Source: a bacterium (GTDB lineage Bacteria > Electryoneota > RPQS01). Taken from it: a stretch of 64,000 nt of DNA. A model generated the notes under the pieces. That model searched no databases. It was not told where the DNA came from and saw only the letters and a list, made by a program, of their open reading frames with translations. A program made the translations under genes and the position numbers. The stretch's first letter is position 1. The number at the start of each line of letters is the position of its first letter. The DNA lies in assembly GCA_016702305.1 (NCBI GenBank), contig JADJEH010000011.1, positions 37,415-101,414 of the forward strand, read 5' to 3'. Positions 52,127 to 61,938 of this stretch are shown piece after piece.

Positions 52127-55100
52127 TTAATCCACGGCCGTCGCCGTTTCTGTGTTGCGCTTGTGGCCGTATTTCAAGTACAGCGCGGGCAGTACGACCA
52201 TGTTGAGCGCCGTGGAAGTTAGCAGGCCACCAAGAATCACGATAGCCATCGGCGTCTGGATCTCTTTACCCGGTTGCCCGCCGCCCAGCGCCAGCGGCAG
52301 CAGTGCCAGACCAGCGCACATCGCCGTCATAAGAATCGGGTTCATTCGCTCCAGACTGCCGCGGACGATGGCCTCGCGGGCGCCGAGCCCCTGTTCGTCA
52401 ATCAAATCATGGAAATGCGCGATCATCAGAATTCCATTACGCGCAGCGATACCAAATAACGTCACAAAACCCACAAGTGCGGCCACGGACACGATACCAC
52501 TCGTGAAGTGCACGGCAAATACACCGCCGATCAGCGCGAGCGGCAAGTTAACCATCACCAACAGTGCGTCTCGGAACGTGCCGAATTCCATGAACAGCAA
52601 CAGCAAGATCGCTCCGATTGACAAGGCCGACAGCAGCATGATGATCTGGCTGGCGGCCTCGGCGCTTTCAAACTGACCTCCATACGACACAAAGTACCCT
52701 TCAGGAAGGTCAACATTTGCGTTAACGCGCTGCCGAACGTCTGCCACGACGCTCGCGATATCGCGACCGGTAATGTTTGCCTGAACGACGATCTTCCGGC
52801 TGACGTTTTCGCGGCTGATAGAATTTGGGCCGCTGCTCTGCTCGATACGCGCGAGTTCTTGCAGCGGCACTTGCGGGCCCGCAGGTGTTGCAAACAAGCT
52901 GCTGCGGATCGCCTCATCTGTATCACGCGCATCCTGCGGAAAGCGCACGACCAAATCAAACGGTAGTTGCCCCTCGAGCACCTGTCCGACCGTCTCGCCG
53001 TTGAATGCAGTTTCCACATTCTCAGCCAGATCCGCTACGCGCACGCCGTACACAGCCATGGCCTCGCGGTCCATCTTCACGCGCAGTTGCGGCACATCAA
53101 CTTGCGGCTCCACCGACAGGTCAACGATGCCGTCAATGTCCTGCATCTCGGCCTTTATCCGCTGGGCAATTGTGCGCAATTCATAGAGATTGCTGCCGAA
53201 TATCTTCACGGCTAACGCTGCCTGAGTTCCCGAGAGCATGTGATCAATGCGATGCGTCAACGGCTGTCCGACACTGATAAACGTTCCCGGAATGTCGCTT
53301 AGCATTTCGCGCATCTCCTCGAAGGTCTGTTCTTTTTTAAAACCCTCGCGTCGCAGTTTGACTTCAAACTCGCTCTGATTACTCCCGAACGTGTGTTCAT
53401 CAAGCTCACCCCGTCCGGTTCTGCGCGCCACGGACTCAGCAGCCGGGTGCTTCATGAGCCGACTTTCGATCAATCTCCCGATGTCCGTTGATTCTTGCAG
53501 CGATGTTCCAGGCGGAGTCACAGCCACGATCGTTGCCGAGCCTTCGTTAAATTCAGGCAGAAACGACCGTCCCAGCCCGTTGTACACAACAATCGTCGCG
53601 ACGATCATTAGCATGGCAGCGGCCACAACCCAATTGGCCCGCCGCAGCGACCAGTTGAGCGTCGGCTCATACGCGGCCTTAAGCTGTCGCACGAGCCATG
53701 TGTCATGCGACCCTGATTTGGGCTTCATGCGCGGCAGCAGGTACAGACTCAACGCCGGAACAATCGTCACCGCCACGAGCAGCGAAGCAAAAACTGAGAT
53801 CACAAAGGCAAATCCGAGTGGGAGCAGCAGCCGCCCTTCGATGCCGGACATGAAAAACAGCGGTGCGAAAACTGCGACGATGATGAAAGTAGCGACCACC
53901 ATCGGCTGCCGAATTTCGTTTGAAGCCGCAAAAATCACCGTCAGCGCAGGCTTCTGTTGTCCAAGTGGCAGACTTTGATCCTCCCGCAGCCTCCTGTACA
54001 CATTTTCGACGTAGATAATAGCGTCGTCAACGAGCACTCCTACCGCAATCGCCATGCCGCCCAGAGTCATGGTGTTGATCGTCATCCCCAACCAGCGCAT
54101 CGCCAGTATCGCCAGAATGAGCGACAGGGGAATTGAGATTAAGCTGATGAATGTCGTCCGGAGATTCGCCAGAAAAAGCAGCAGGATAAACACAACCAGG
54201 ATTGCGCCGTCCCGCAGCGCTTCGATCACGTTGTGAATGCTGACCTCGATGAAGTCCGCCTGGCGGAAGACATGGGTGTTTATCACAACATGACCCGGCG
54301 CCGCGGCCTGCAGCTCCGCGACCATCTGTTCGATACGCTGTGTCAGTTCAAGTGTGTTTGCGGTCGGCTGCTTCTGCACCGACAGAATGACCGCGTCAAC
54401 GCCGTTGACGGACGCCGTACCTAACGACGTTGCGGCACCTATGACAACATCCGCCACATGCTCAACAAGCACAGGATGGCCATCGTGCACCGACACCACT
54501 GCCCGCCGCAAGTCATCGAGGCCCTCGACCCGGCCAATACCGCGGATAAGATACTCGGTGCCCCCGGTTGCGTAGAATCCGCCGGTAGAATTCAGGTTGG
54601 CCTGTGCCACGGCGGCCTTGAGTTCATCGAGGCTGATGCGATAGGCCGAAAGGCGTTCAGGCCGGGCCAGCACCTGGTACTGCTTCAGCTCGCCTCCAAT
54701 CGCGGCGACCTGTGAGACGCCGGAGACGGCCAATAGCCTTCGCCGGAGTACGTTGTCGGCAAAGGAACGCAACTCCATTGGTAGCAGGGAGTCGCTGGCC
54801 ACGCCGATCAGCATTATCTCGCCCATCAGGGAAGATACTGGCGCGAGAAACGGGGCGGGCATTCCGGGTGGAAGTAGTTCGGCCACCGATTGCAGCTTTT
54901 CGGCAACGATCTGCCGCGCCTGAAATATCTCCGTTCCCCATTCAAACTCAACCCAGATGATGGCCATGCCGGTGGACAGCGACGAACGCACGCGTCGGAC
55001 ACCGGCCGCACCGTTCATCGCAGTTTCAATCGGGAAGGCGACCAGCGTCTCGACCTCTTCCGGCGCCATGCCGTGCGCGTCAGCCAGAATGGTCACAGTT

Positions 55101-55234
55101 GACGCCGTTAAGTCGGGGAACACGTCTACCGGCAGATCCCTACTCACGTAAACGCCAACGGCAAGCACGACCAGCGAGGCCAACGCGACGATAAACCGCT
55201 TCTCCAACGAGAAGCGTATGATCCTCTCAAACAT
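52127..55234 (-). CDS. CusA/CzcA-type RND efflux permease
   Basis: The 1035-residue product has the RND plan with two large periplasmic loops. The start (MFERIIRFSLEKRFIVALAS, LPVDVFPDLTASTVTI, AHGMAPEEVETLVAFPIETA) is that of the CusA/CzcA side of the superfamily, as are ILMTAMCAGLALLPLALGGG and GKEIQTPMAIVILGGL near the end. The TM4 motif reads AVGVLVDDAIIYVEN, with Asp-Asp rather than the Asp-Gly usual for proven heavy-metal pumps, so the substrate should not be assumed. Metals are favoured because the adaptor and leader protein are very His-rich. It is last in a four-gene operon, 11 bases after the adaptor. Confidence 0.88.
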   Translation of the reverse strand: MFERIIRFSLEKRFIVALASLVVLAVGVYVSRDLPVDVFPDLTASTVTILADAHGMAPEEVETLVAFPIETAMNGAAGVRRVRSSLSTGMAIIWVEFEWGTEIFQARQIVAEKLQSVAELLPPGMPAPFLAPVSSLMGEIMLIGVASDSLLPMELRSFADNVLRRRLLAVSGVSQVAAIGGELKQYQVLARPERLSAYRISLDELKAAVAQANLNSTGGFYATGGTEYLIRGIGRVEGLDDLRRAVVSVHDGHPVLVEHVADVVIGAATSLGTASVNGVDAVILSVQKQPTANTLELTQRIEQMVAELQAAAPGHVVINTHVFRQADFIEVSIHNVIEALRDGAILVVFILLLFLANLRTTFISLISIPLSLILAILAMRWLGMTINTMTLGGMAIAVGVLVDDAIIYVENVYRRLREDQSLPLGQQKPALTVIFAASNEIRQPMVVATFIIVAVFAPLFFMSGIEGRLLLPLGFAFVISVFASLLVAVTIVPALSLYLLPRMKPKSGSHDTWLVRQLKAAYEPTLNWSLRRANWVVAAAMLMIVATIVVYNGLGRSFLPEFNEGSATIVAVTPPGTSLQESTDIGRLIESRLMKHPAAESVARRTGRGELDEHTFGSNQSEFEVKLRREGFKKEQTFEEMREMLSDIPGTFISVGQPLTHRIDHMLSGTQAALAVKIFGSNLYELRTIAQRIKAEMQDIDGIVDLSVEPQVDVPQLRVKMDREAMAVYGVRVADLAENVETAFNGETVGQVLEGQLPFDLVVRFPQDARDTDEAIRSSLFATPAGPQVPLQELARIEQSSGPNSISRENVSRKIVVQANITGRDIASVVADVRQRVNANVDLPEGYFVSYGGQFESAEAASQIIMLLSALSIGAILLLLFMEFGTFRDALLVMVNLPLALIGGVFAVHFTSGIVSVAALVGFVTLFGIAARNGILMIAHFHDLIDEQGLGAREAIVRGSLERMNPILMTAMCAGLALLPLALGGGQPGKEIQTPMAIVILGGLLTSTALNMVVLPALYLKYGHKRNTETATAVD

Positions 55235-55245
55235 GTTGGAGCCCC

Positions 55246-56841
55246 TTAGTGGTTATGTCCGGCATGCCCGGCTTCCGCCGGGTTTATGCGTAGGGAAGCG
55301 AGTCGCACCTTATAAGCTCCACGCGTAACGACGCGTTCTCCTTCACGAACGCCGGACAAAACGGCGATCATTCCCTCATCATTGCCCCCCGTCTGAAGAA
55401 TTCTCTTTTCAAACGTCTCTCCGCCAATCTGCACGTAGGCCACTGCGGTCCCCTCTTCGTCAAGCACCGCGTCTATCGGAATAGCCGGCGATTCGTGCGT
55501 CGTCTTGGTCTGCAAAAACACCTGGGCGAAGCTTCCCGGGCGAAAGACGTTGTTCTCGTTGCGCAGCTCAAAAATCACCGGAATGCGCCGCGTGAGCGGA
55601 TCCAGTAGACTGCTTGCGGATACCAGCCTGCCGCCGTTCTCCGAAACTCGATAGGTTTGCTCGGAGCCGCTTACCGTGAAATATGCGTCGCTGACGTCGT
55701 CCAGCAGGGCCGCTTCCGAGACCGGAACCTGCGCTTCCAGCCACACTCGCGATGGATCTATGATGTTAAACAGATGTTCGCCCGTGCTGACATGTTGACC
55801 AAATCGCAAGTGCGTATCAGATATGACGCCGCTTGACGGGGCGCGCAGATGAAAATGATCTCCGTCCGCCAGCACGGCGTCAAGATCGAAATCCGCGCCA
55901 CCCAGCGCACCGCGCAGCCGCGATGCCTTATTCTCATAATCGAGCCTCGCTTCATCAACTCTGCGAGCGGCGACTGCCCCGTCGTCGGCCAGCCGCTTCA
56001 CGCGCTCGAATTCGCCTTTCGCCAGCCGGTAGTCGTTCAGCATCTGCGTCCAGTTGTTCTCCGAACCGCCTGACGGCGCGATCCGCGCCAACACTTCGCC
56101 TTTGCTCACGCGTTGCCCGGGCCGGACGATCCCGTGCATCGGGTCGGGCATCAGCACTCCGTCAAACGGTGCAAAGACTTCCGCCTCGCCAACGCCCGCC
56201 GCCTGCAATTCACCCAGTGCGCGAATATTTTCATGCAGCACGTGATTGCTTACGGTCGCCGTTGCGAAATCAAGCTGCCACTGCAACTCTTTGGTTAACG
56301 TGATCAGTTCTTCGGCCGAGGGCTTGTTCTCGTCGGCATGCTCCGCATGGTCATGGCCTTCATGTTCGTGTCCATCATGATCGTCTCCGCTGCCAAGCAC
56401 ATGAACACCCCGTAGAACGCCGCCAAGCGTCTCTCCGCCGCGTGTGAGCAGAATACTCACATCGTAGTCGCCGGCCGCGGGTGCCGTAACGTCCACATCA
56501 TAAATACCCGGTCTCGCGGGCGCATTCGCCTGAACGCGGAGAACGGAGTTGCCATGTTGTGTAAACTCCAACGTGAGCGATCCCTGGGCAATTGGCTTGA
56601 AATCCGCCAAGTCTGTCAAGTGGATCGTGAATTCAGCCTCCTGTCGTGAATTGAGTTCACTCCATTCGGCAAATACTTCCAGCCCGCCTTCCCAAATCGT
56701 CTGCGCGTGCCCCGCCTCAGCATGTGCATGCCCTGCGTGCTCGTCGGCCTCGGACGTCGCCGGTTCCTCGCGTCGGCCGCAGTTTGTAAATACGGCCACA
56801 ATGAGAGCGGCGGCAAGCAATCTGTATATCTTCTTTTGCAT
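55246..56841 (-). CDS. His-rich RND adaptor (CusB/CzcB-like) lipoprotein
   Basis: The N-terminus is a probable lipoprotein signal ending FTNC (Cys21; Asn before Cys is unusual). Three His-rich stretches follow: EHAGHAHAEAGHAQ (about 35-48), DDHDGHEHEGHDHAEHADE (about 155-173) and GHAGHNH at the very end. Between the first two is an extra Ig-like domain (about 50-150) not found in basic adaptors. The core has barrel-sandwich halves (VFAPFDGVLMPDPMHGIVRP and FHLRAPSSGVISDTHLRFGQ), a hairpin and a beta-barrel (VWLEAQVPVSEAALL). The clusters should bind and hand over soft or divalent metal ions in the periplasm. It is 3 bases from the upstream gene. At 531 aa it is longer than typical adaptors. 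Confidence 0.88.
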   Translation of the reverse strand: MQKKIYRLLAAALIVAVFTNCGRREEPATSEADEHAGHAHAEAGHAQTIWEGGLEVFAEWSELNSRQEAEFTIHLTDLADFKPIAQGSLTLEFTQHGNSVLRVQANAPARPGIYDVDVTAPAAGDYDVSILLTRGGETLGGVLRGVHVLGSGDDHDGHEHEGHDHAEHADENKPSAEELITLTKELQWQLDFATATVSNHVLHENIRALGELQAAGVGEAEVFAPFDGVLMPDPMHGIVRPGQRVSKGEVLARIAPSGGSENNWTQMLNDYRLAKGEFERVKRLADDGAVAARRVDEARLDYENKASRLRGALGGADFDLDAVLADGDHFHLRAPSSGVISDTHLRFGQHVSTGEHLFNIIDPSRVWLEAQVPVSEAALLDDVSDAYFTVSGSEQTYRVSENGGRLVSASSLLDPLTRRIPVIFELRNENNVFRPGSFAQVFLQTKTTHESPAIPIDAVLDEEGTAVAYVQIGGETFEKRILQTGGNDEGMIAVLSGVREGERVVTRGAYKVRLASLRINPAEAGHAGHNH

Positions 56842-56844
56842 GTT

Positions 56845-58089
56845 CTAATTCTCCAGTATGTCAAGTCCGACCGCTCGCCTCAGATTCACGCGGGCTTCTG
56901 CAACCGCGTTGCGCATTTTGAGTGCCGCGTCTTGCGCTTCGATGCCGGTACGCAGGGCATCAATCAGTTCCAGAGCGGCCATCTCACCCTCCAAATAGAG
57001 TCGGGCGCCGCGACCCATGTTGACGATCGCGCTATCCGCGAGGTCCGGATGCGAGTCAGCCGACAGCGTTTCCACCAATTGCCACTGTTTGAACGCCGAA
57101 TGCACTTCTTGGTCCACGTTTGTCAGTACGGCGCTCCGGGCCCGCTCCGCTCCATATAGCGCGCTTGCTGCCGCGTGCCGTGCACTGCGCCGCTGGCTCC
57201 ATAACGGAATCTCCAATTCACCTTCGAAATACACGCCGCCGTCACCCGGCACCACGGCTTTCGTGCCGATGCCCAAACTGAAATCTGGCAACTGATTCCA
57301 TTTCGCCGCTGCCAGCGTCTTGCGTCCGGCGTCTTCGTTCCGTTTCACTTCAGTCAGAACGGCTCGATGCTCATGTGCGAAGTTCGCTGCATCCGCTTCA
57401 GTCGCGAAATCCGGCGCCTTAAATACAAAAAGTCGCAAAGCGGACAGTTCATCCGCATTGCGACCCGTTAGCGTCACAAGCTCGGTCAAGACAGCGTGCG
57501 CTTCTCTTTCCAACTCTACGCGCTGCTGCTGCAACTGAATCACTTCAAGCTGGATACGCAGCTCGTCATATGGCGCCGCGTCACCCGCGACGCGTCGTGC
57601 ACTCGTCGCCGCCGCCAGGCGTTCGGCTTGCGCGAGCACGCTGTCCATCGCGGCAATTTGGCGCATGAGCCGGTCAAATTCGTAAGCCTGAATCGCAACC
57701 TCTGCCGCAAGCGCCTGCCGTGCTTCGATGTAGCGAGCCTGCTCCACGTCATAGGCCGCGCGCGCCGCGCCCGATTGGGCAGAATACGACCACAAGAACC
57801 CGAAGTTCTGCCGTACGCCCAAAACCCGTTCGGTTGTGTTCGCAGCATCGTTCAGCGCCTCTTGCGTGGCAAACAGCGCCGGATTCGGGAAGGCGCGGCT
57901 GCCTGTCCACGCTGCACGCGCCTGCGCCATCTCTGCCCGCGCCTCGGCGAGCAACGGAGCCGTCGAGTCGAGCGCGGCGATCACTTCCCGCAGCGCCGGG
58001 GACGGTGCCTGTGCCGATGCACGCTCGAAAAACATACAAACAAAAAACGCTCCCGTCAGGAGCGATGTGCAAAAATGCCCAAGTCGCAT
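56845..58089 (-). CDS. TolC/CzcC-like outer-membrane efflux protein
   Basis: A signal peptide (about 1-26, ending ASA) is followed by the two-fold repeat of the outer-membrane-factor family: long helices rich in Ala, Arg and Glu (AEARAEMAQARAAWTGSRAF, LEVIQLQQQRVELEREAH) and the strand pattern FPDFSLGIG-like (NQLPDFSLGIGTKAVVPG) in each half. It forms the exit duct for the adaptor and pump coded next. At 414 aa it matches CzcC. It lies 70 bases after the small His/Cys-rich gene and is probably co-transcribed with it. Confidence 0.88.
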   Translation of the reverse strand: MRLGHFCTSLLTGAFFVCMFFERASAQAPSPALREVIAALDSTAPLLAEARAEMAQARAAWTGSRAFPNPALFATQEALNDAANTTERVLGVRQNFGFLWSYSAQSGAARAAYDVEQARYIEARQALAAEVAIQAYEFDRLMRQIAAMDSVLAQAERLAAATSARRVAGDAAPYDELRIQLEVIQLQQQRVELEREAHAVLTELVTLTGRNADELSALRLFVFKAPDFATEADAANFAHEHRAVLTEVKRNEDAGRKTLAAAKWNQLPDFSLGIGTKAVVPGDGGVYFEGELEIPLWSQRRSARHAAASALYGAERARSAVLTNVDQEVHSAFKQWQLVETLSADSHPDLADSAIVNMGRGARLYLEGEMAALELIDALRTGIEAQDAALKMRNAVAEARVNLRRAVGLDILEN

Positions 58090-58159
58090 GACTGGTCTCC
58101 AAATTCAATACGCATAAGTTCCGTCCGGGTTGTCCGGGCGGAGTACACCTATAATTGAG

Positions 58160-58462
58160 TTAGGAGAGCAGTCGTGGTGGACGTTCTAAAGCAGTGGGGC
58201 GGTGGGAGGGGAAAAATGAATGATGTGAGTGCTGCGCCAGCTCTTCGCACAGCATATAATGGTCAAATTCGACGGGAATCAGCGCATACGCGCCGCCATG
58301 GCAAAGGCACACGCAACAGCCGTCGCCGTGATCCTCATGGTCAGCGTGCGGTTTATGGGTCGCGGATGCGTGATCGCAATCGTGCATCCACGTGTCGGGC
58401 AACAAAGTTCCCGAGACGAGCACGGATAGAACCACGATCAATAGGACTCCGCGAATATTCAT
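58160..58462 (-). CDS. Small exported His/Cys-rich metal-binding protein, 100 aa
   Basis: A signal peptide (about 1-20, VLLIVVLSVLVSG) precedes a metal-ligand-rich segment: WMHDCDHASATHKPHADHED then GDGCCVCLCHGG, and later CEELAQHSHHSFFPSHRP. Eleven-plus His and five to six Cys in under 70 residues strongly suggest binding of a transition-metal ion. Small proteins of this type commonly lead Czc/Cus operons in Bacteroidetes-like genomes (family knowledge, without a firm name). It is first in the operon and may sense or buffer the metal. No metalloregulator gene is present in the window. Confidence 0.72.
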   Translation of the reverse strand: MNIRGVLLIVVLSVLVSGTLLPDTWMHDCDHASATHKPHADHEDHGDGCCVCLCHGGAYALIPVEFDHYMLCEELAQHSHHSFFPSHRPTALERPPRLLS

Positions 58463-58642
58463 GCACTCTTTACGTTTGAATCGTGACCTTTGTTCCAGAT
58501 ACGTGTCAATGATAGCAAATTTGGTGAATTAAAGTCAAGCAGTTCATTGTTTGTTAGCAAGAACCCGATGCGGAAGGCTAACGCAACAGTTTAATAAAAT
58601 TACATTTAGGGAGTCGTAGGGCTCCTTGCCAGACAGTAGGCC

Positions 58643-61600
58643 CTATTTCCGAACCGGCATTGGCTCCAAATGCAATGCTGTCAACCCATTGCTGCCACGC
58701 TTGTCCTTGCGGCCCGTGACTACCAGCATGGACTGGCCCGGCACCAGATGTCCATACTTTTCTTGCGCATCGGGGAAAACCGTCACGTTCAGCAGACCCG
58801 TTTCATCTTCAAGCGAGAAGAAGATCACGCGCTTGCCGGACTTAGTCGGTGGCGTATGCGGCCGGATCACGACGCCCGCCGCCGAAAGTACGGTGCGCAT
58901 ATCCGGATTTGTCTTCACCTCACGGCAAGTGTGAATCCCTTTCGCGCGCAAGTTGTCGCGCCAGAACGTCATAATATGTCGCCCGGGCGAGAGCCCCAAC
59001 ACGCGATGCTCCTGCGCGGATCGTGTGAACAGATCAAAATCCGCGCGTTGAGAAATCACCGGCTCCAAATCGAGCGCCAGCACCAATCGTCCGGCCCGCT
59101 CCGGTGGCAGCAGCGTTCCCAAGCTGAACAATAGCTCTTTGCGATTTGCATGCAATACATCAAATGTCCCTGCCAGCACCAGATTTTCCAGCATATCACG
59201 GTCGAGCCGTACACGTCGCGTAAAATCACCCCACGAGACAAACGGCCGCGCGTTTCTGATTCGCTCCGCAAGTGCTTCATTCATTCCGGAAATCTGTAAG
59301 AGTCCGATGCGAATCGCGCCCGCCTGCACGGTCGTCAGCGCTGCGCTTGCGTTGCAGTCGGGACCCAATACGGCAATTCCGCGCCGTCGCGCCTCGTTCA
59401 TCAGCGTCGCCGCCGGAAAGAAACCCATGGGCTGATGATTGAGCAGCGCCGCGTAAAACTCCGCCGGGTGATGCGCCAGCAAAAACGCGGTCTTATAACT
59501 GGTGTCCCCGAACGCCGCCGCATGCGCTTCGCAAAAACCGTAACCCGCGTAGCCTTGAATCCACACGAACACCTTCTCAGCCAGCTCCGGCTCGACTCCG
59601 CGCGTAATCGCCTGCCGAACGAACACTTCGCCAAGTTCGAGCATCTTTTCATGCGAGCGGTTATGTGAAATCGTCCGTCGCAATACATCCGCCTGTCCCG
59701 GTGTGAATCCGGCCAGTTCAACCGCGATGCTGATCACTTGCTCTTGGTAGAGCACGACCCCATAGGTATGATCAAGTATCTTGTCAATAACCGGGTGAAT
59801 CAACGTCACGGCTTCCATCCCATTACGGCGGCGCACGAACGGCTCCACCATTTCACCCTTAAGCGGACCCGGTCGAATCAGCGCCACTGCCGCGATCACG
59901 TCTTCAATGGTGCGTGCTTGCAAGCGCGGCGCGAGCGATTGCTGTGCGGGGCTCTCATTCTGAAAACCGCCCGTCGTCTCACCTGAGCGCAGCAGTTCAA
60001 ATGTTGCCTCATCATCCAACGGAATGTCGTCATACTGGAACTCCGGCGCATGTTCACGCACCATGACCGCAGCGTCTTCCACCGCGCCCAGCGTCGGCAG
60101 TGACAAGAGATCGAATTTTACCAGACCCAAGTCTTCTACGCCGTCTTTATCGTAGTGCGAGATCAGCATACCGTTCGCCGCGCGCAGCAGGGGAGTAATC
60201 TCCTGTACCGGCGCGCCGGTGATCATCACGCCGCACGGATGCGCCGAAATATGCCGCGGCATGTCATCCAGCCCTGCGCATAGTTCGAACAGCAATTCAA
60301 ACTTTTTGCGATCTACTTTAAGCGCGCGAATCTCCGGTCGTGACTCGAGCGTCGCCGCAATCCGCTTGGCCGACAGCGCCCAATGCGACAGCCGCGCCAA
60401 ACGGTCAATGTCCATTGGCTCAAATCCGATGGCTTTCGCCACGTCACGCAGCGCCCCGCGCGCGCGATAGCGGTTATAGGACGCCACTCCCGCGACATGC
60501 GCCTGCCCGTATTTCTGAATCACGTATTGCACAATCTCTTCGCGATAGCGTCGGTCAAAATCCACGTCAATATCCGGCAGCGAATCCCGCCGCTCGGGAT
60601 TGATGAACCGCTCGAACCGCAAATTTCGCCGAAACGCATCCACCTTGGTAATATCCAGACAGTATGCAACGACCGAATCCGCCGAGCTGCCGCGTCCCGC
60701 GTAGCGTACACCTTTGGTTCGCGCAAAGCTCAGCAGATCATGCACGATCAAAAAGTAGCCGGCGAATCCCAGTTCGCCGATTACACTTAGTTCGTAATCA
60801 ATTCGCTCCCGCAACTCCCGCGAGACATCACGGTACTTGCGCTGCGCACCCGTAAGCGCCAGCGCACGCATGCGTGTGAGGGATTCATCGTCGGCAACTT
60901 CCGCATAGCGCGGGCGATAACGCAGATCTTTCAAATCAAAGTTCACGCAGCGCTCCGCAATCTCCGCGGTCGCGGCCAGCGCTTCCGGCCATTTAATGAA
61001 CTGTTTGCGCAATGAGTCGGGACTCTGCAAGTAGCCGAATGCATTGATCGGCCGCTCGGGATGGGCGTCGTCGAGCCGAATCCGATTGCGGATGCAGCAC
61101 ATCAAGTCAAAGATGCGAAACTGCTCGGGTTGCGCGTAGTGAACCGGATTCGCCGCGACGATTTTCACCCCTGACTCCGCGCACGCCGCCGCCGCACGCA
61201 TATTGAACTCATCTTGCAGCGGCAGCTGCGTGCGTTCGATCCGGACGTAGAAATCATCGCCGAATCGTGCGCGCATTCGTGCCATCCAAGCCGCCGCTTT
61301 CTCGATCTGCCGCGCCAGCAAAAATTTCGCGAACGGCGCATCAAAGCCGCCCGCGATTAACACAATATCCTCCGCCTGCTCACACAGCACACGTTCCGCA
61401 AGCTCGGGCTGCCGCCGTTCATGATCAAGATGCGCTTGTGATAAAAGATTGCACAAACAGGCAAAGCCCCGGCGCGTGCGCGCCAGGGCCACAATTCTCC
61501 CGCTGTCAATCGTCAGTTCAACGCCTAAGATCGGTCGCACGCCGTGCCGCGCGCACAGCCCCAGAAACTCCGGCACCCCGCAGAAATTGTCGCGGTCGGT

Positions 61601-61717
61601 CAGCGCGAGCGTATGATAGCCGAGCTTCGCCGCCACGCGCACGATTTCGTCCAACCGCGCCGCGCCATTCAGAAAGCTGAATTCGCTGCGCACCAACAGG
61701 GGCACGGGCGTGATCAT
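58643..61717 (-). CDS. dnaE2: Error-prone DNA polymerase DnaE2-type
   Basis: The start at 61717 (ITPVPLLVRSEFSFLNGAAR) places the PHP domain at the N-terminus and overlaps the upstream stop as ATGA; a longer frame is rejected. PHP domain about 1-210 (LALTDRDNFCGVPE). The polymerase palm has GRGSSADSVVAYCLDIT (341-357) and PDIDVDFDRR (381-390), with the metal-binding Asp residues present. The fingers region has GGFQNESPAQQSLAPRLQAR, and a C-terminal OB fold (about 900-1010) is present. At 1024 aa it is a little shorter than replicative DnaE. It copies damaged templates with low fidelity and normally works with ImuB (known of the family). It is last in a three-gene unit. Confidence 0.88.
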   Translation of the reverse strand: MITPVPLLVRSEFSFLNGAARLDEIVRVAAKLGYHTLALTDRDNFCGVPEFLGLCARHGVRPILGVELTIDSGRIVALARTRRGFACLCNLLSQAHLDHERRQPELAERVLCEQAEDIVLIAGGFDAPFAKFLLARQIEKAAAWMARMRARFGDDFYVRIERTQLPLQDEFNMRAAAACAESGVKIVAANPVHYAQPEQFRIFDLMCCIRNRIRLDDAHPERPINAFGYLQSPDSLRKQFIKWPEALAATAEIAERCVNFDLKDLRYRPRYAEVADDESLTRMRALALTGAQRKYRDVSRELRERIDYELSVIGELGFAGYFLIVHDLLSFARTKGVRYAGRGSSADSVVAYCLDITKVDAFRRNLRFERFINPERRDSLPDIDVDFDRRYREEIVQYVIQKYGQAHVAGVASYNRYRARGALRDVAKAIGFEPMDIDRLARLSHWALSAKRIAATLESRPEIRALKVDRKKFELLFELCAGLDDMPRHISAHPCGVMITGAPVQEITPLLRAANGMLISHYDKDGVEDLGLVKFDLLSLPTLGAVEDAAVMVREHAPEFQYDDIPLDDEATFELLRSGETTGGFQNESPAQQSLAPRLQARTIEDVIAAVALIRPGPLKGEMVEPFVRRRNGMEAVTLIHPVIDKILDHTYGVVLYQEQVISIAVELAGFTPGQADVLRRTISHNRSHEKMLELGEVFVRQAITRGVEPELAEKVFVWIQGYAGYGFCEAHAAAFGDTSYKTAFLLAHHPAEFYAALLNHQPMGFFPAATLMNEARRRGIAVLGPDCNASAALTTVQAGAIRIGLLQISGMNEALAERIRNARPFVSWGDFTRRVRLDRDMLENLVLAGTFDVLHANRKELLFSLGTLLPPERAGRLVLALDLEPVISQRADFDLFTRSAQEHRVLGLSPGRHIMTFWRDNLRAKGIHTCREVKTNPDMRTVLSAAGVVIRPHTPPTKSGKRVIFFSLEDETGLLNVTVFPDAQEKYGHLVPGQSMLVVTGRKDKRGSNGLTALHLEPMPVRK

Positions 61718-61935
61718 GCCGCCTTCGCAAGCCAATCCCCGGAATTCGGATTGCGGCACAACAGCAAACGGCGCTGCGCCGTAAGCACCAGATAGAACTC
61801 GCGCGCGCACTCCGTCTCCCACCAGCGCCCCGCCTCCCACCAATGATCGAGCACGCACACCACCGGGTGCATCTGCCCCCGCCACATCAACGTCAGCGGT
61901 CGCCCCAAATCGCATTTCACAATCGTCGGTTCCAT
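61714..61935 (-). CDS. DUF6504-like small protein between ImuB and DnaE2, 73 aa
   Basis: The sequence has the Trp-rich pattern of DUF6504: PLTLMWRGQMHPVVCVLDHW, WWEAGRWWETECAREFYLVL and a closing NPNSGDWLAKAA. In several phyla this domain is fused to, or encoded beside, ImuB (known of the family, role unknown). It starts 3 bases after the imuB stop and ends inside the dnaE2 start (ATGA), so the three genes are translated as a block. That tight placement is the best evidence it belongs to the translesion complex, perhaps as a bridging factor. Small size keeps the family call moderate. Confidence 0.68.
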   Translation of the reverse strand: MEPTIVKCDLGRPLTLMWRGQMHPVVCVLDHWWEAGRWWETECAREFYLVLTAQRRLLLCRNPNSGDWLAKAA

Positions 61936-61938
61936 GAC

